The translations under genes were made by a program, and so were the position numbers. The notes below the pieces were generated by a model that saw nothing but the letters and a program-made list of their open reading frames with translations, did not search any database and was not told where the DNA came from. Positions 1 to 8,175 of a stretch of 64,000 nt of DNA are shown one piece after another (positions within the stretch are counted from its first letter, which is position 1; every line of letters begins with the position of its first letter). This stretch comes from JABCYV01 sp963696025 (GTDB lineage: Bacteria > Acidobacteriota > Terriglobia > Terriglobales > Acidobacteriaceae): positions 248,001-312,000 of the forward strand of contig CAVOII010000006.1 of the NCBI GenBank assembly GCA_963696025.1, given 5' to 3'.

Positions 1-211
1 GCAACATGATAGCTTCGGCTGGGATGTCGAAGTTTCCTACGCGAGTGCGTTTCTTGTATTGCTGGAATGTGATCGCGACGCCATCTTGGTAAATGCACTG
101 TGACGCCTCGATGCGCTTCTTCAGCTTGTCCTGCCGGACGTGTTTGAGTTCCTCGTGCGCTTGCATGAATTTGTAAATTTCCTTGAGGTCGTCTAGTGTT
201 GCGTATCGCAT
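1..211 (-). CDS. GNAT-like acyltransferase, N-terminal part (runs off window)
   Basis: The minus strand opens with ATG at 211 and stays open to the window edge, giving MRYATLDDLKEIYKFM.. followed by ..YQDGVAITFQQYKKR. The opening helix and the strand carrying YQDGVAITF resemble small phage GNAT-fold acetyltransferases, but the acetyl-CoA loop lies outside the window, so the family call is tentative. The ATG follows the stop of the hydroxylase gene (TGA at 215-213) by one base, so translation is probably coupled to it. It is therefore the last visible member of the minus-strand set at 211-3958. It could equally be another small phage protein. Confidence 0.5.
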   Translation of the reverse strand, partial: MRYATLDDLKEIYKFMQAHEELKHVRQDKLKKRIEASQCIYQDGVAITFQQYKKRTRVGNFDIPAEAIML

Positions 212-212
212 A

Positions 213-1316
213 TCAGATTTCCCGCACAAGCGCCCTTAGTGCTGGGCAAGACTCCACGTCCGTGACCAAGTGAATACGTTCTGAGTTTCCGCCGTTGATC
301 GCCCGGTGAGGCTTTCTGATGTCGAGGTACCAATACTCGTCTCTCGCCATGCTGGTCTCGCTCTTCTCGCCGCGAGTGTCCCAAGAGGTGAACACCACGT
401 CAGGGTTAGTGACGATAGGAATGTGAATTCGCATCAGCTTACCGTCGTCTGTCCCTATCTGCGAGTCCGTCTGATCGGTATGCCTTTGTAGTTCACCGCC
501 TCCGGGTGCGAGGCGCATCAGCCGGACACGGTGCTTCTCTCCGGGGATGTTCTGGACAAGTTTTTCGGTTTCAGGGAGCTTGGCTCTGAGCGGGGTGTCA
601 TGCAAAGTCCACGACAACTTTTCCGTGTTGGCTCGCTTCCATGATTGCGACATCGCTTCTGGCTTTGCGATGAAAGACTCATCGCCGTAACCTCGCAGGG
701 CAATCGCCGACCACGCCTCTCCCTTGTTATATTTCGAATGGTGGTCGGTGAACTGATCTAAAGCACTGATCTCCTTTGCTGCGGCAGAAATGTCCACTGT
801 GTGATAGAGCATGCGCACCTGAGTGAGTAGGTCAATAGCGTCTGTCTTAGCTAAGAACTCAGGATCAAAGTTGGTGTAGACCCCGATGACCTCAGAACTG
901 GAGCGTATTTTCGAGAACCTGTACGTCAGCCCGAGGGCTTTGGCGAGCGCCATGTGCTCTGGCTTTTCTTCCCACAGTTCGTAAACGGCGGGCGATCCCA
1001 CTTGCTCGTCGAGGAACTGAGCGCACGACACAATGTTGTCGGTCGCAACTCGTTTGACATACTTGAAATCGCGGTGAGCCAAGCGAATGTTGTCGGCAAA
1101 ATCTTTGATAGGCGTCCGTTTGTTGACTATGGTGCGTACCGCGACGATAGAGTGGGGCGTCTCGATGATCTCGTTGTCAGCCAGCATGGCGGCTACTGAC
1201 TGCTTACCCAGCCCAGCCATGCTGCCATGCGTGATGGACTGGTCAAAGCTGGCGAACCGTTTTGCGATCCGCTTAACCTCGTTGACATCCTGACCGCGTA
1301 ACCATTCTTTCGACAT
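213..1316 (-). CDS. 2-oxoglutarate/Fe(II) dioxygenase of the aspartyl/asparaginyl beta-hydroxylase type
   Basis: This 367-residue protein begins at the ATG at 1316 (MSKEWLRGQDVNEV..). The longer open frame upstream is discarded because it only overlaps the methyltransferase. Its C-terminal third has the fold signature of aspartyl/asparaginyl beta-hydroxylases: an HTD motif near residue 279, a downstream His in KPHRAIN near residue 337, and an Arg in SERIHL that would bind 2-oxoglutarate. The N-terminal 230 residues match no family I recognise. The start overlaps the methyltransferase stop as TAATG, so the two are translationally coupled. Substrates of phage-borne members are unknown; protein side-chain hydroxylation is the family norm, but the methyltransferase context raises the possibility of a nucleic-acid-linked role (inference). 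Confidence 0.7.
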   Translation of the reverse strand: MSKEWLRGQDVNEVKRIAKRFASFDQSITHGSMAGLGKQSVAAMLADNEIIETPHSIVAVRTIVNKRTPIKDFADNIRLAHRDFKYVKRVATDNIVSCAQFLDEQVGSPAVYELWEEKPEHMALAKALGLTYRFSKIRSSSEVIGVYTNFDPEFLAKTDAIDLLTQVRMLYHTVDISAAAKEISALDQFTDHHSKYNKGEAWSAIALRGYGDESFIAKPEAMSQSWKRANTEKLSWTLHDTPLRAKLPETEKLVQNIPGEKHRVRLMRLAPGGGELQRHTDQTDSQIGTDDGKLMRIHIPIVTNPDVVFTSWDTRGEKSETSMARDEYWYLDIRKPHRAINGGNSERIHLVTDVESCPALRALVREI

Positions 1317-2358
1317 TACTTCTTCCTGAAAACGAAGATCGGCTCGGCTTTGAAGGGACTCCTCCCGATATGCTTCAGCCCAACCATTTTGCTCAGTTGA
1401 AGGTGCAGCGTTTCGATCAGACGCCAGCCGTTGTCTTCGGCGAATCTGACAAAGACCTTCGCTAGATTTGGAAATGCCGCTACGCTGGCGATGTTGATGG
1501 CGAGGATACCGCTTTTCTTCAGACCGTGAGCGCAGTTGCGGAGAGTCGCTCCGACGAAGCCGTGAAGCCATTCGTGCTGTGTCGGGAACTTCTTGTGGCT
1601 CTGAGTCGGCTCATCGCTGTATTTCTCCCAGCCTGCGTATGGCGGTGACGAGAAGCACAACGCGAGTGAGTTTCGCTCCGGCACGAGGTCCTCGCTGCCC
1701 ATCTGATGAAGGTCGACCTCCAAAGTGCGCCGTCCCAAGCTCTGAGCCATCGGCACCAGTTCCTGTGCCATCTCCCGCAGCCCGTCCATTCCGTAGGTTG
1801 AGGGATCGGTGCCGACGTAACGCTCTACTCGGTCGCATGCGAGGGCACCGAGCAGCCGACCGCCGAAGCCTGCGGACATGTCCCAGACGACACCTCCGTC
1901 TTCAGGAAGGTATCGGTGATAGATAGCGGCGGCTGCGGTCGGTCGGAAATTCGAAACGGATTGCGTGCTGGAAAAGTACGGAGGATTTTTCGTAGCCCGC
2001 CATCGCTGAATGCGTTACCGAGTTTCGTCCGCCTTTCAATCGCCTTGAGGAATGACTGGTCGTCGGTGAACACTTCAATCGGAGTTTTCCTGTTGCCGCA
2101 CCTCACAGTCCATGCGAAGGGCTGATAGTGCCAAGCCAACGCAAGACCGTGCATTGTTTGCTTGATTCGCCCCTGCCTGTCGATGATGCCCGCATGGTCG
2201 GCAACGAGCAGATCGAGAAGTTCTTGGCGCTTCTCGTCCCTCTTCAGGGAATACACCGGGAATCCTTCGCGGCGATAGTGCTCGAAGTCGGAACGGCACG
2301 ATGCGATGTCGTCGTGTCGAAGAAAGGGCAGCAAGGATGGTCGGGTGCTAGTGCCCAT
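1316..2358 (-). pseudogene. SPPY-type DNA methyltransferase, interrupted by one frameshift
   Basis: Two overlapping frames together encode one DNA methyltransferase. The N-terminal frame starts at ATG 2358 and reads to ..ISDRPQPPLSITDTFL. The C-terminal frame continues EDGGVVWDMSAGFGGRLLG.., which holds the AdoMet-binding region (DMSAGFGGR), an acidic TDPS segment and the catalytic SSPPY motif of N4-cytosine/N6-adenine amino-methyltransferases. The switch lies near 1897-1910 on a short G/A run and is explained by one missing base. The ATG overlaps the upstream gene by 11 bases and the stop overlaps the hydroxylase start, so this is the centre of a tightly packed operon. The frameshift may be real decay or a base-call error; the rest of both frames is undamaged, which suggests recent loss. 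Confidence 0.72.
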
Positions 2359-3145
2359 GCCGACCTTCAAGTAGCAGCATGTGGCGCACTTTGGCTTGGC
2401 GCACTATCGCTAGGCTGACGCCGCAGGCTTTTGCTACCTGCTCGTCGGTTCCCCCGTTCTCGTTTATGAACTTGGCGATCCCAAAGTGCATTTCGCCGCA
2501 GCCGCCGCAATCCTGTTGGGCGGTTGTCTGAGCGTGGAGGATTGGCAGCAGCGCAGAGCCGCCGTTCGTCGGGAGGTTATGAGATTTTCTCGCTAGAGAG
2601 GGGCGACAAGCGTTCGAGCGATTGTTCCGCTTGCGCCGATCCTCGACGGCAACCGATACTTCAACCCTGCCATGCCGCTCTCCGAAGCGGTCTGCCACGG
2701 CTTGGGCGAATTGCTGAATCGCCTCGGCAAAGCGGTCGCCGGTTTCAAGCGGACCGAAGACCTTCGCCATCTGCTTCTCCGTGAGCTTGAACAGCGCACG
2801 CCAGTCGCCCTTGCCCAGCTTGGCGGGTGCCTTGTGACCTTGCGAAGAAATTTCGCTAGGTTCGCTCAGGAGTTGCTGGACGCGCCGTGGAGTGACATGC
2901 AGGTTTTGGGTGATCCATTGCGTCCACGTGGGACGTCCGGGCACTGGCACGCGACGACCCGGCTGCGACCATCGTCTCCGCGCCTCCCGCAGATAGGGTA
3001 TGAGGTCTCGCAGTTTCCTGAAACCTTGAACGCACTTGTCCAGCAAGTCCGCGTCCAACAGCGTCCGCACGAAGTCGTCGGCTGGTTTGGCTTGAAAATC
3101 CGGCGTCTTTTTCTGGAGCAGCAAGCGGGGTTCTCCCGCTGACAA
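2348..3145 (-). CDS. Phage/plasmid protein with a ParB/methylase-associated helical domain and C-terminal HTH-like segment
   Basis: About 265 residues from a TTG at 3145; the start is uncertain. The middle contains LRDLIPYLREARRRW.. and ..TWTQWITQNLHVTPRRVQQLL, a helical module I associate with phage proteins fused to ParB-like nucleases or DNA methylases. The C-terminal region has CGGCGEMHFG, a possible metal knuckle, followed by a predicted helix-turn-helix (..DEQVAKACGVSLAIVRQAK). No ParB catalytic block is visible. It is the first gene of the coupled set with methyltransferase, hydroxylase and GNAT-like protein, overlapping the methyltransferase by 11 bases. A DNA-targeting or regulatory partner for the methyltransferase is plausible but not shown. 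Confidence 0.5.
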   Translation of the reverse strand: MSAGEPRLLLQKKTPDFQAKPADDFVRTLLDADLLDKCVQGFRKLRDLIPYLREARRRWSQPGRRVPVPGRPTWTQWITQNLHVTPRRVQQLLSEPSEISSQGHKAPAKLGKGDWRALFKLTEKQMAKVFGPLETGDRFAEAIQQFAQAVADRFGERHGRVEVSVAVEDRRKRNNRSNACRPSLARKSHNLPTNGGSALLPILHAQTTAQQDCGGCGEMHFGIAKFINENGGTDEQVAKACGVSLAIVRQAKVRHMLLLEGRHGH

Positions 3146-3262
3146 TGTAAGGGTTGCAGGGCCTACGAAGAAACAAAACTAAAGTCACTTGGGGTTACTA
3201 GCGGGACAGTGCTTTCATCGCGGCGTTGTCATCCGCTCCGCTGCGGCAGGAATTTTCTTTAT

Positions 3263-3475
3263 TTATGCCTGCTCTCCCACCACGTTGCCCTTGAGGATCA
3301 GACGCCGGAGGATGCGCCAGTATTCTTCTTCCTCTTCGGTGCGGTCGGTCTTAGCATCCAGTTCCCCAAAGAACTTGACGCCTTCGGGGGTGACTTCTTC
3401 GAAGTCCTCATACTCACCGCAGATGCAGTTGTCGTAGGGCAAGTTGTGGAAAGGGCAGATGTCAGCGACGTTCAT
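3263..3475 (-). CDS. Small Cys/His acidic protein, unknown function
   Basis: A 70-residue protein starting MNVADICPFHNLPYD. It has a C-x2-H..C-x-C arrangement (CPFH..CICG) in its first 25 residues that could bind zinc, then an acidic stretch rich in Glu and a basic C-terminus. The ATG at 3475 was preferred over upstream starts because a GAGGAG lies about 15 bases before it, although that spacing is long. It is the third of three small minus-strand genes (3958 to 3263) that sit upstream of the methyltransferase set. I do not recognise the family. Confidence 0.5.
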   Translation of the reverse strand: MNVADICPFHNLPYDNCICGEYEDFEEVTPEGVKFFGELDAKTDRTEEEEEYWRILRRLILKGNVVGEQA

Positions 3476-3545
3476 ATTGTCAGTCTTTAACTCCTCACCT
3501 TGTAATACTGACAACAGCCGAAAGCATGAGTTTGAGGCTCGCCGT

Positions 3546-3755
3546 TTACAATGACTCATCCAGAAGCTCCGGGTACGTATGCCGAAGCTCACGACTGAGA
3601 ACGCGGGCCGTTTCAAGCCCAAGCGGATCACCAGCAAGAACGATGTCCACCATTACGAGCATCAATCTCGCCAAATTGACCTCACGGAGTCGGCGCTCCG
3701 CTGCGGATGGCAGGGGAACGACGGCGAGGACTTCCGGTTCGTTGGCGTTGTTCAT
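3546..3755 (-). CDS. Small hypothetical protein of the element
   Basis: A 69-residue protein starting at ATG 3755 (MNNANEPEVLAVVPL..), preceded by GAGGG at a good distance. It is predicted to be mostly helical, with an Arg/Leu-rich middle and ..TARVLSRELRHTYPELLDESL at the end. It follows the 64-residue gene by 8 bases, so the two are almost certainly co-transcribed. No family recognised. Confidence 0.45.
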   Translation of the reverse strand: MNNANEPEVLAVVPLPSAAERRLREVNLARLMLVMVDIVLAGDPLGLETARVLSRELRHTYPELLDESL

Positions 3756-3763
3756 GTGCGCCC

Positions 3764-3958
3764 TCACAAGTAGACGTCCGACTCCCGTAGTCCGTTGCGC
3801 TGAGCCAGTGTTGGGTGCTTCCGCACCAAGTAGAAGTAGTTCTTGCGACATTTCCATGCGGGGTAGCCCTTCGCTACCAACGGAGATCGTGCCCGCATCC
3901 GCCACTCTTTCATCCGCTGGAGTAGCATGGCGTCCCTGATTTGCAATCCTGCGTTCAT
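3764..3958 (-). CDS. Small basic hypothetical protein of the element
   Basis: A 64-residue, strongly basic protein (MNAGLQIRDAMLLQRMKEW..) with an AAGGA ribosome-binding site 7-8 bases before the ATG at 3958. It heads the minus-strand series and diverges from the DNA polymerase across 137 bases (3959-4095), which must hold promoters for both directions; I see no clear -35/-10 there. Composition and context suggest a phage-type nucleic-acid-associated protein, but nothing more specific can be said. Confidence 0.45.
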   Translation of the reverse strand: MNAGLQIRDAMLLQRMKEWRMRARSPLVAKGYPAWKCRKNYFYLVRKHPTLAQRNGLRESDVYL

Positions 3959-4095
3959 TCTGGGTCCTTCACGAAAGGCACACTTGACCCGCTTTCAGCG
4001 AAAAGTCTCGGGCATCGCGCTCTGAAACGAAAGCACTTGGCTCGTGTGCCGCCGCAGGGCAGCAGATCGCAAATCCGCTGCCCTGCGGGCCGAAC

Positions 4096-5799
4096 GTGCT
4101 ACACGTGCTCTTTAGTGCGACCGCCGATTTAGGCTTTTCCCTTGCCGCAGGCTGGGGTCTTCCTTATAACGTGCTCGACCTCTGGGTGGAGCGCCGAAAC
4201 CTGACCAACAACAAGACTGACGGGCAGGGTAATCCGCTGCCGACCGACCTCGTTTCTACGTGCCACGCCTACGGCATCTTCGACACGATCAGCTTCGAGG
4301 AGAAAGAGGCAAACCGCATGCGCATCGCGCAGGGCTTCCCGTTCACTGGCGGGGAGATGCGCCATATCGTCGAGTATTGCCGGGGCGACGTGAAGATGAC
4401 GCGCATGTTGCTCGACCGCATGATCGGACAGATCGGCGACATCGACGAGGCGCTCCACCGGGGGCGGTGCATGAAGGCGGTCACGTGCATGGAATGGAAC
4501 GGTGTGCCTGTCAACGTGGCGAAGCTGGAACAGATTAAGGAGAACACAAAGCTCGTGCGACGTGCGGTTGTGCGTTCGTTCGAAGACGAGTTCAGGGCAG
4601 GCATCCATACTTGGAACAAAAAGGGCGACCACCGTTTCAGCTACAAGGGCTATACAAATTGGGTTCGCAGCATGGGCTTCGATGAAGGGACTTGGCTGTT
4701 CAACGGCAAGTTTGCGAGCGCGGACGACGAGGAAGTCTTGGAGCCGATGTCGCTGTTGCATGCCCAAACACTCCCTGTGATCGAGCAGTACCGACAGTTG
4801 CGGAAATTCCTGACGCTCGCCAAATCCGAATTCAAGTTCTCAGTCGGCCCGAATGGTCGCAACCGCAGCAGCTTGCGCCCCTTCGAAGCTCGGACAAGCC
4901 GCTCACAGCCGAAAACCAGCGAGAATATCCCGAACGCCACAAAAGCGCTGCGTTCGTTGCTTGCACCACACGAAGGTGAAGTGCTGATGCACCGCGATTG
5001 GTCAAACGCAGAGTACGGCATCGCAGCCGCGCTCGCCGTTGACAAAAAGCGGTGGGATCACTACCTGCATCGCGATGCCTACCTCGTCAAGGCTGCCGAC
5101 TTCGGCTTCTGCGACTACAGCGCCACGAAGGAGACGCATCGCGCTCTGCGCAACAAGTTCAAGCCCGTGGTTTTGGCTGGTCAGTACGGACAAACCCCGG
5201 AAGGGCTGGCTAAGGCGCTGGGGGTAAGTGTTGCGCAGGCGAAGCTCTATCAAGAGCGAGAAGCCAGACTCTATCCGAGATACCAAGAGTGGCTGGCGAT
5301 CAATGCAGAGAACCGTGCCTTCGATGGCTTCGTCGAAACTGAATGCGGTTGGAAGCTCTGGATGCCGAAGCGTCCTACGGCGCACGACATCCGCACTGCC
5401 ATGAATCTTCCGATGCAGGGCAACTGCGCGGAGATCATGCGATTAACCTGCTGCCTCGCGACGGAGCGCGGTATTGATCTTGGCGCGTCAGTTCACGACG
5501 CACTCTTCTATACTGCGCCGGAGGACTCGTGGGAAGACGCAGACGCGAGCATGACGCAGTGCATGGACGAGGCATCCCAGACCATTTTGGGCGACGAGTA
5601 CGCGCTCAAGAGCGACCGCGATGTCGTGCTTTATGACCCATACGGCTATCGCTACGATTCGGAGCGCAAGCTGCATTATGGTCACTACCAACACGAGGAT
5701 GGACAGAAGATGTGGAACAAGATTGAAGATGCGCTCGCCGGGGTCGAGAAGGAAAATCGGATCGTATTAGGTGCGCAAGAACCTGCGGTTGCGATCTGA
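4096..5799 (+). CDS. Family A DNA polymerase, phage-like, with partial 3'-5' exonuclease domain
   Basis: 567 residues from GTG 4096. Polymerase motif A is HRDWSNAEYG (near residue 298), motif B is RNKFKPVVLAGQYG (near 350) and motif C is VHDAL (near 465). The catalytic aspartates are present, but motif C reads HDA where family A normally has HDE. Residues 1-130 contain the back half of a DnaQ-like 3'-5' exonuclease: ATADLGFSLAAGWG and the Exo III motif YCRGDV. The Exo I D-x-E segment, normally about 80-90 residues earlier, is missing, and the frame is closed by a TGA at 3985-3987, so the gene looks 5'-truncated or mis-joined. It would copy element DNA; proofreading is probably lost. An upstream start up to 3988 is possible. 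Confidence 0.85.
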   Translation: MLHVLFSATADLGFSLAAGWGLPYNVLDLWVERRNLTNNKTDGQGNPLPTDLVSTCHAYGIFDTISFEEKEANRMRIAQGFPFTGGEMRHIVEYCRGDVKMTRMLLDRMIGQIGDIDEALHRGRCMKAVTCMEWNGVPVNVAKLEQIKENTKLVRRAVVRSFEDEFRAGIHTWNKKGDHRFSYKGYTNWVRSMGFDEGTWLFNGKFASADDEEVLEPMSLLHAQTLPVIEQYRQLRKFLTLAKSEFKFSVGPNGRNRSSLRPFEARTSRSQPKTSENIPNATKALRSLLAPHEGEVLMHRDWSNAEYGIAAALAVDKKRWDHYLHRDAYLVKAADFGFCDYSATKETHRALRNKFKPVVLAGQYGQTPEGLAKALGVSVAQAKLYQEREARLYPRYQEWLAINAENRAFDGFVETECGWKLWMPKRPTAHDIRTAMNLPMQGNCAEIMRLTCCLATERGIDLGASVHDALFYTAPEDSWEDADASMTQCMDEASQTILGDEYALKSDRDVVLYDPYGYRYDSERKLHYGHYQHEDGQKMWNKIEDALAGVEKENRIVLGAQEPAVAI

Positions 5800-5970
5800 G
5801 TCCTTTTTGCGCGGGCCGCGCTTCCTTGGCTCCAGCTTTAGCTGAATTCGCCAGTAGTAAAGCGTCCGGCGAGTGACCCCCAGCGCCCTCGCGATCTCTG
5901 CGTACTCCCAGCCCAACCCCCATAGCTGGCGGTACTGCTCCCTCTTCTGGCGTGGACTCCTTCTCGCCAT
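5767..5970 (-). CDS. Small HTH DNA-binding protein
   Basis: 67 residues, MARRSPRQKREQYRQLW.., with a resolvase/transposase-type helix-turn-helix (EYAEIARALGVTRRTLYYW) flanked by basic tails. An AGGAG lies 5 bases before the ATG at 5970. It converges on the DNA polymerase and overlaps its last 33 bases in antisense. Likely a regulator or recombination accessory protein of the element. Confidence 0.65.
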   Translation of the reverse strand: MARRSPRQKREQYRQLWGLGWEYAEIARALGVTRRTLYYWRIQLKLEPRKRGPRKKDSDRNRRFLRT

Positions 5971-6144
5971 CGTGTCTCCTTACATACGGAATTCGGTATT
6001 TCACTTTCCCAACACTGCGGATCGCAAGTTTCTTTCACTTTCCCGAATACGAACTGCATTGGCAGACAAAGAAAAAGGGGCGCGTTCAGACGAACTGCAC
6101 CTCGGAAGGACGACAGAGACCGCGCCCGAAGGTGAAGAAACGTT

Positions 6145-6528
6145 ATGGAGGCAAATACTGCAACCGAGAAAGAGACGCGAATCCCGGCAGGGGCGCTCAA
6201 CGTTGGCGTGCTGGAGACCCCGGCTCACAGGAAGAACCGCAAGGCTCGACCAACCATTCAGGAGAGGTTCGAGAAATTCCACGCCGAGAACCCCCACATT
6301 TACCACTACTTCGTGCTGTATGCGAGGCAGGCGAAGGCGGCTGGCTACGAGCACTACGGATGCCACGCCATCATGCAGCGCGTGCGCTGGCACATGGAGA
6401 TCGAGACCCGCTCCGACGATGGCTTCAAAATCAACAACGATTTCTCTTCCCGTTACGCACGCAGAATTATGGAACAGGAGCCAGACCTCAAAGGCTTCTT
6501 CGTCACCCGCAGGCTTGAGGTGCTTTGA
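6145..6528 (+). CDS. Conserved phage-type hypothetical protein
   Basis: 127 residues. The core ..RFEKFHAENPHIYHYFVLYARQAKAAGYEHYG..RVRWHMEIETRSDDGFKINNDFSSRYARRIMEQEPDLKGFF belongs to a conserved family of unknown function that I know from phages and integrated elements of many bacteria; the NN-[DF]-[FY]-[ST]-SRYAR block is its hallmark. There is no signal peptide or membrane segment. It lies between the polymerase and the recombinase, consistent with element cargo. Confidence 0.65.
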   Translation: MEANTATEKETRIPAGALNVGVLETPAHRKNRKARPTIQERFEKFHAENPHIYHYFVLYARQAKAAGYEHYGCHAIMQRVRWHMEIETRSDDGFKINNDFSSRYARRIMEQEPDLKGFFVTRRLEVL

Positions 6529-7103
6529 TCACGGAGCAATGCACCACCACTGCATTATGTTCGCTCAGCGAAGTATATCGGGGCTGTCCGGGCGGCCCAA
6601 CGTACGCCCATGCGACTCACTTGCTGCAACTAGGCTCCCAATCGGTTGAGCCGACCCCCAGCCCGTATCCACCGAAAGCGTCCTCTGACACAATCGAGCA
6701 CCGCAGCAGCTTGCGCCCGCAGTCCAGACCGACCAACAATTCCTCGGATGATTTTGGTTCCGAGGATGTGTTTCGATCTTTCGTGCTGTTAGTTCCGCGC
6801 CATGAAGCAAAGGAGGGAATCACGCCGCCGACCTGCCATCAGAAAGACGAAAAACGCAGTATTTATGTGTGTACCGGGTAGAGACTGAAGGGTTCGCTTG
6901 CGAACCTCCAGAGCGCTCGCCCGTACCGAGTAGCAGGAACCGAATTTCAATAAGGGCGGTTTGTTCCCCCTTGGCGATGCCGGATTTGCTGCATCGTCTG
7001 GGAGCTTTCCATTTTCACGGGCCGCCTCAATTCGCTGCCGGATTCCGGCAGAACTAACGTAAACTACCAGCCAGAGTCCAAGAGTCCGTGGAAAGCGGCA
7101 GCC
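6529..7103. other. Gene-poor stretch before the recombinase
   Basis: About 575 bases with no convincing gene on either strand; the open frames lack ribosome-binding sites and recognisable composition. Probably decayed element DNA plus the promoter of the recombinase that starts at 7104. Confidence 0.5.
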
Positions 7104-8095
7104 ATGGCTCGAAGGAGGTATCAGAAGGGTAGTGTGATTCCACGGGGGGACTCGTGGGAGCTTCGTTGGAAGGAAGATGTGATCGAGAACGGTGAACTTC
7201 GTCGTGTTCATCGTTCAAAGTCAATCTCAATCGTTGAGTTTCCAACCAAACGGCTCGCGCGTCGAGAACTCGACCGTCTCATGAGCGACGCGGGGGTCAA
7301 CAGCGAGGATTACCAACCTTCCGTTCTCGGCACCTTTCACACGTTTGCCGAGGAGTGGAGTGGGGTTACACACGCACAGCGTTCCCAGAGAATCTTCGAT
7401 TGCCCTTCTGGGACAAAGATGAAGCCAAGGCGAAGCGTCCGGCATACTCGATGGAGACCGTGAAGCAAGTCATGGAACACTCCGAGTTCCCATACAACCT
7501 GATCTGGTGGGTTACTTCTGAGATGCACATCCGTCGCGGAGAAATCTGCGGACTCGATGTGGGGCACGTCAACCTCAACACTCGCAAAGTCACGATACGT
7601 CGAAATCGGGTCATCAAGTCTGTGGTAAAGAGCACCAAGGCTCGCAAGCCGAGGACATTCACAATAAGCCCGGAGCTTGCGGAAGCGTTGCGTCCTTTGA
7701 TTGAAGGTCGCAAACCGGATGAGCCTTTGTTCCTGTCACCGGAAGGTTTCCGTCTTCACCCTGAAAATCTCGTGAAACGGAAACTCAAACCTGTCTTGCA
7801 GAAAGTCGGGGCATACGTGAAGGGCACGGCATGCCACGGTTTTCGGCACGGTGCTGCTACGAGGCTTGATGAACTCGGCACTCCAATGGCTACACGCCAG
7901 AAGAGACTCGGTCATGTGGACGAAGCAACAACCATGCTCTACACACATAGCGTGGATGAGAATGATCTTAAAGTCTCAGCGGAGTTCGGCAGGGTTCTTT
8001 CGCAAGCTTTTACGCAACCTGAGGTTGCGAAAGAACTTCCAGAGCAACTGTCGCTGCAACTGCTTGAGCCACAAGCTCCAGCGGACGCTCTCTGA
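7104..8095 (+). pseudogene. Tyrosine recombinase (integrase) with internal deletion and frameshift
   Basis: The first frame (7104-7463) gives a normal integrase N-terminus, MARRRYQKGSVIPRGDSWELRW.., ending at TFHTFAEEW. The second frame (from about 7355) resumes at WGYTRTAFPENLRLPFWD and contains the whole catalytic domain: RRGEICGL (first Arg), HGFRHGAATRL (HxxR), LGHVDEATTMLYTH (His and Tyr nucleophile). The roughly 80-100 residue SAM-like core-binding domain expected between them is absent. The junction falls in a GAGTGGAGTGG tandem, a plausible site for a slippage deletion. The gene ends 34 bases before a tRNA-fMet fragment, the usual position for the integrase of a tRNA-targeted element. 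It should be inactive. Confidence 0.8.
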
Positions 8096-8128
8096 AAATT
8101 GAGGCTGGGAATTTGGGTAAAACGCTGC

Positions 8129-8175
8129 GGCTCATAACCCAAAGGTCGGTGGTTCAAATCCACCCCCCGCAACCA
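8129..8175 (+). other. 3' fragment of initiator tRNA-fMet, probable att core
   Basis: These bases read as anticodon loop CTCATAA with flanking GG/CCC, variable loop, T-arm (GGTGG-TTCAAAT-CCACC) and the acceptor end CCCCGCAACCA of an initiator tRNA, including the initiator-type A72-A73. The 5' half (D-arm, acceptor 5' strand) is absent. A displaced tRNA 3' end next to an integrase is the classic mark of an integration junction, so the element probably extends left from here to an intact tRNA-fMet beyond the window. Confidence 0.75.
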
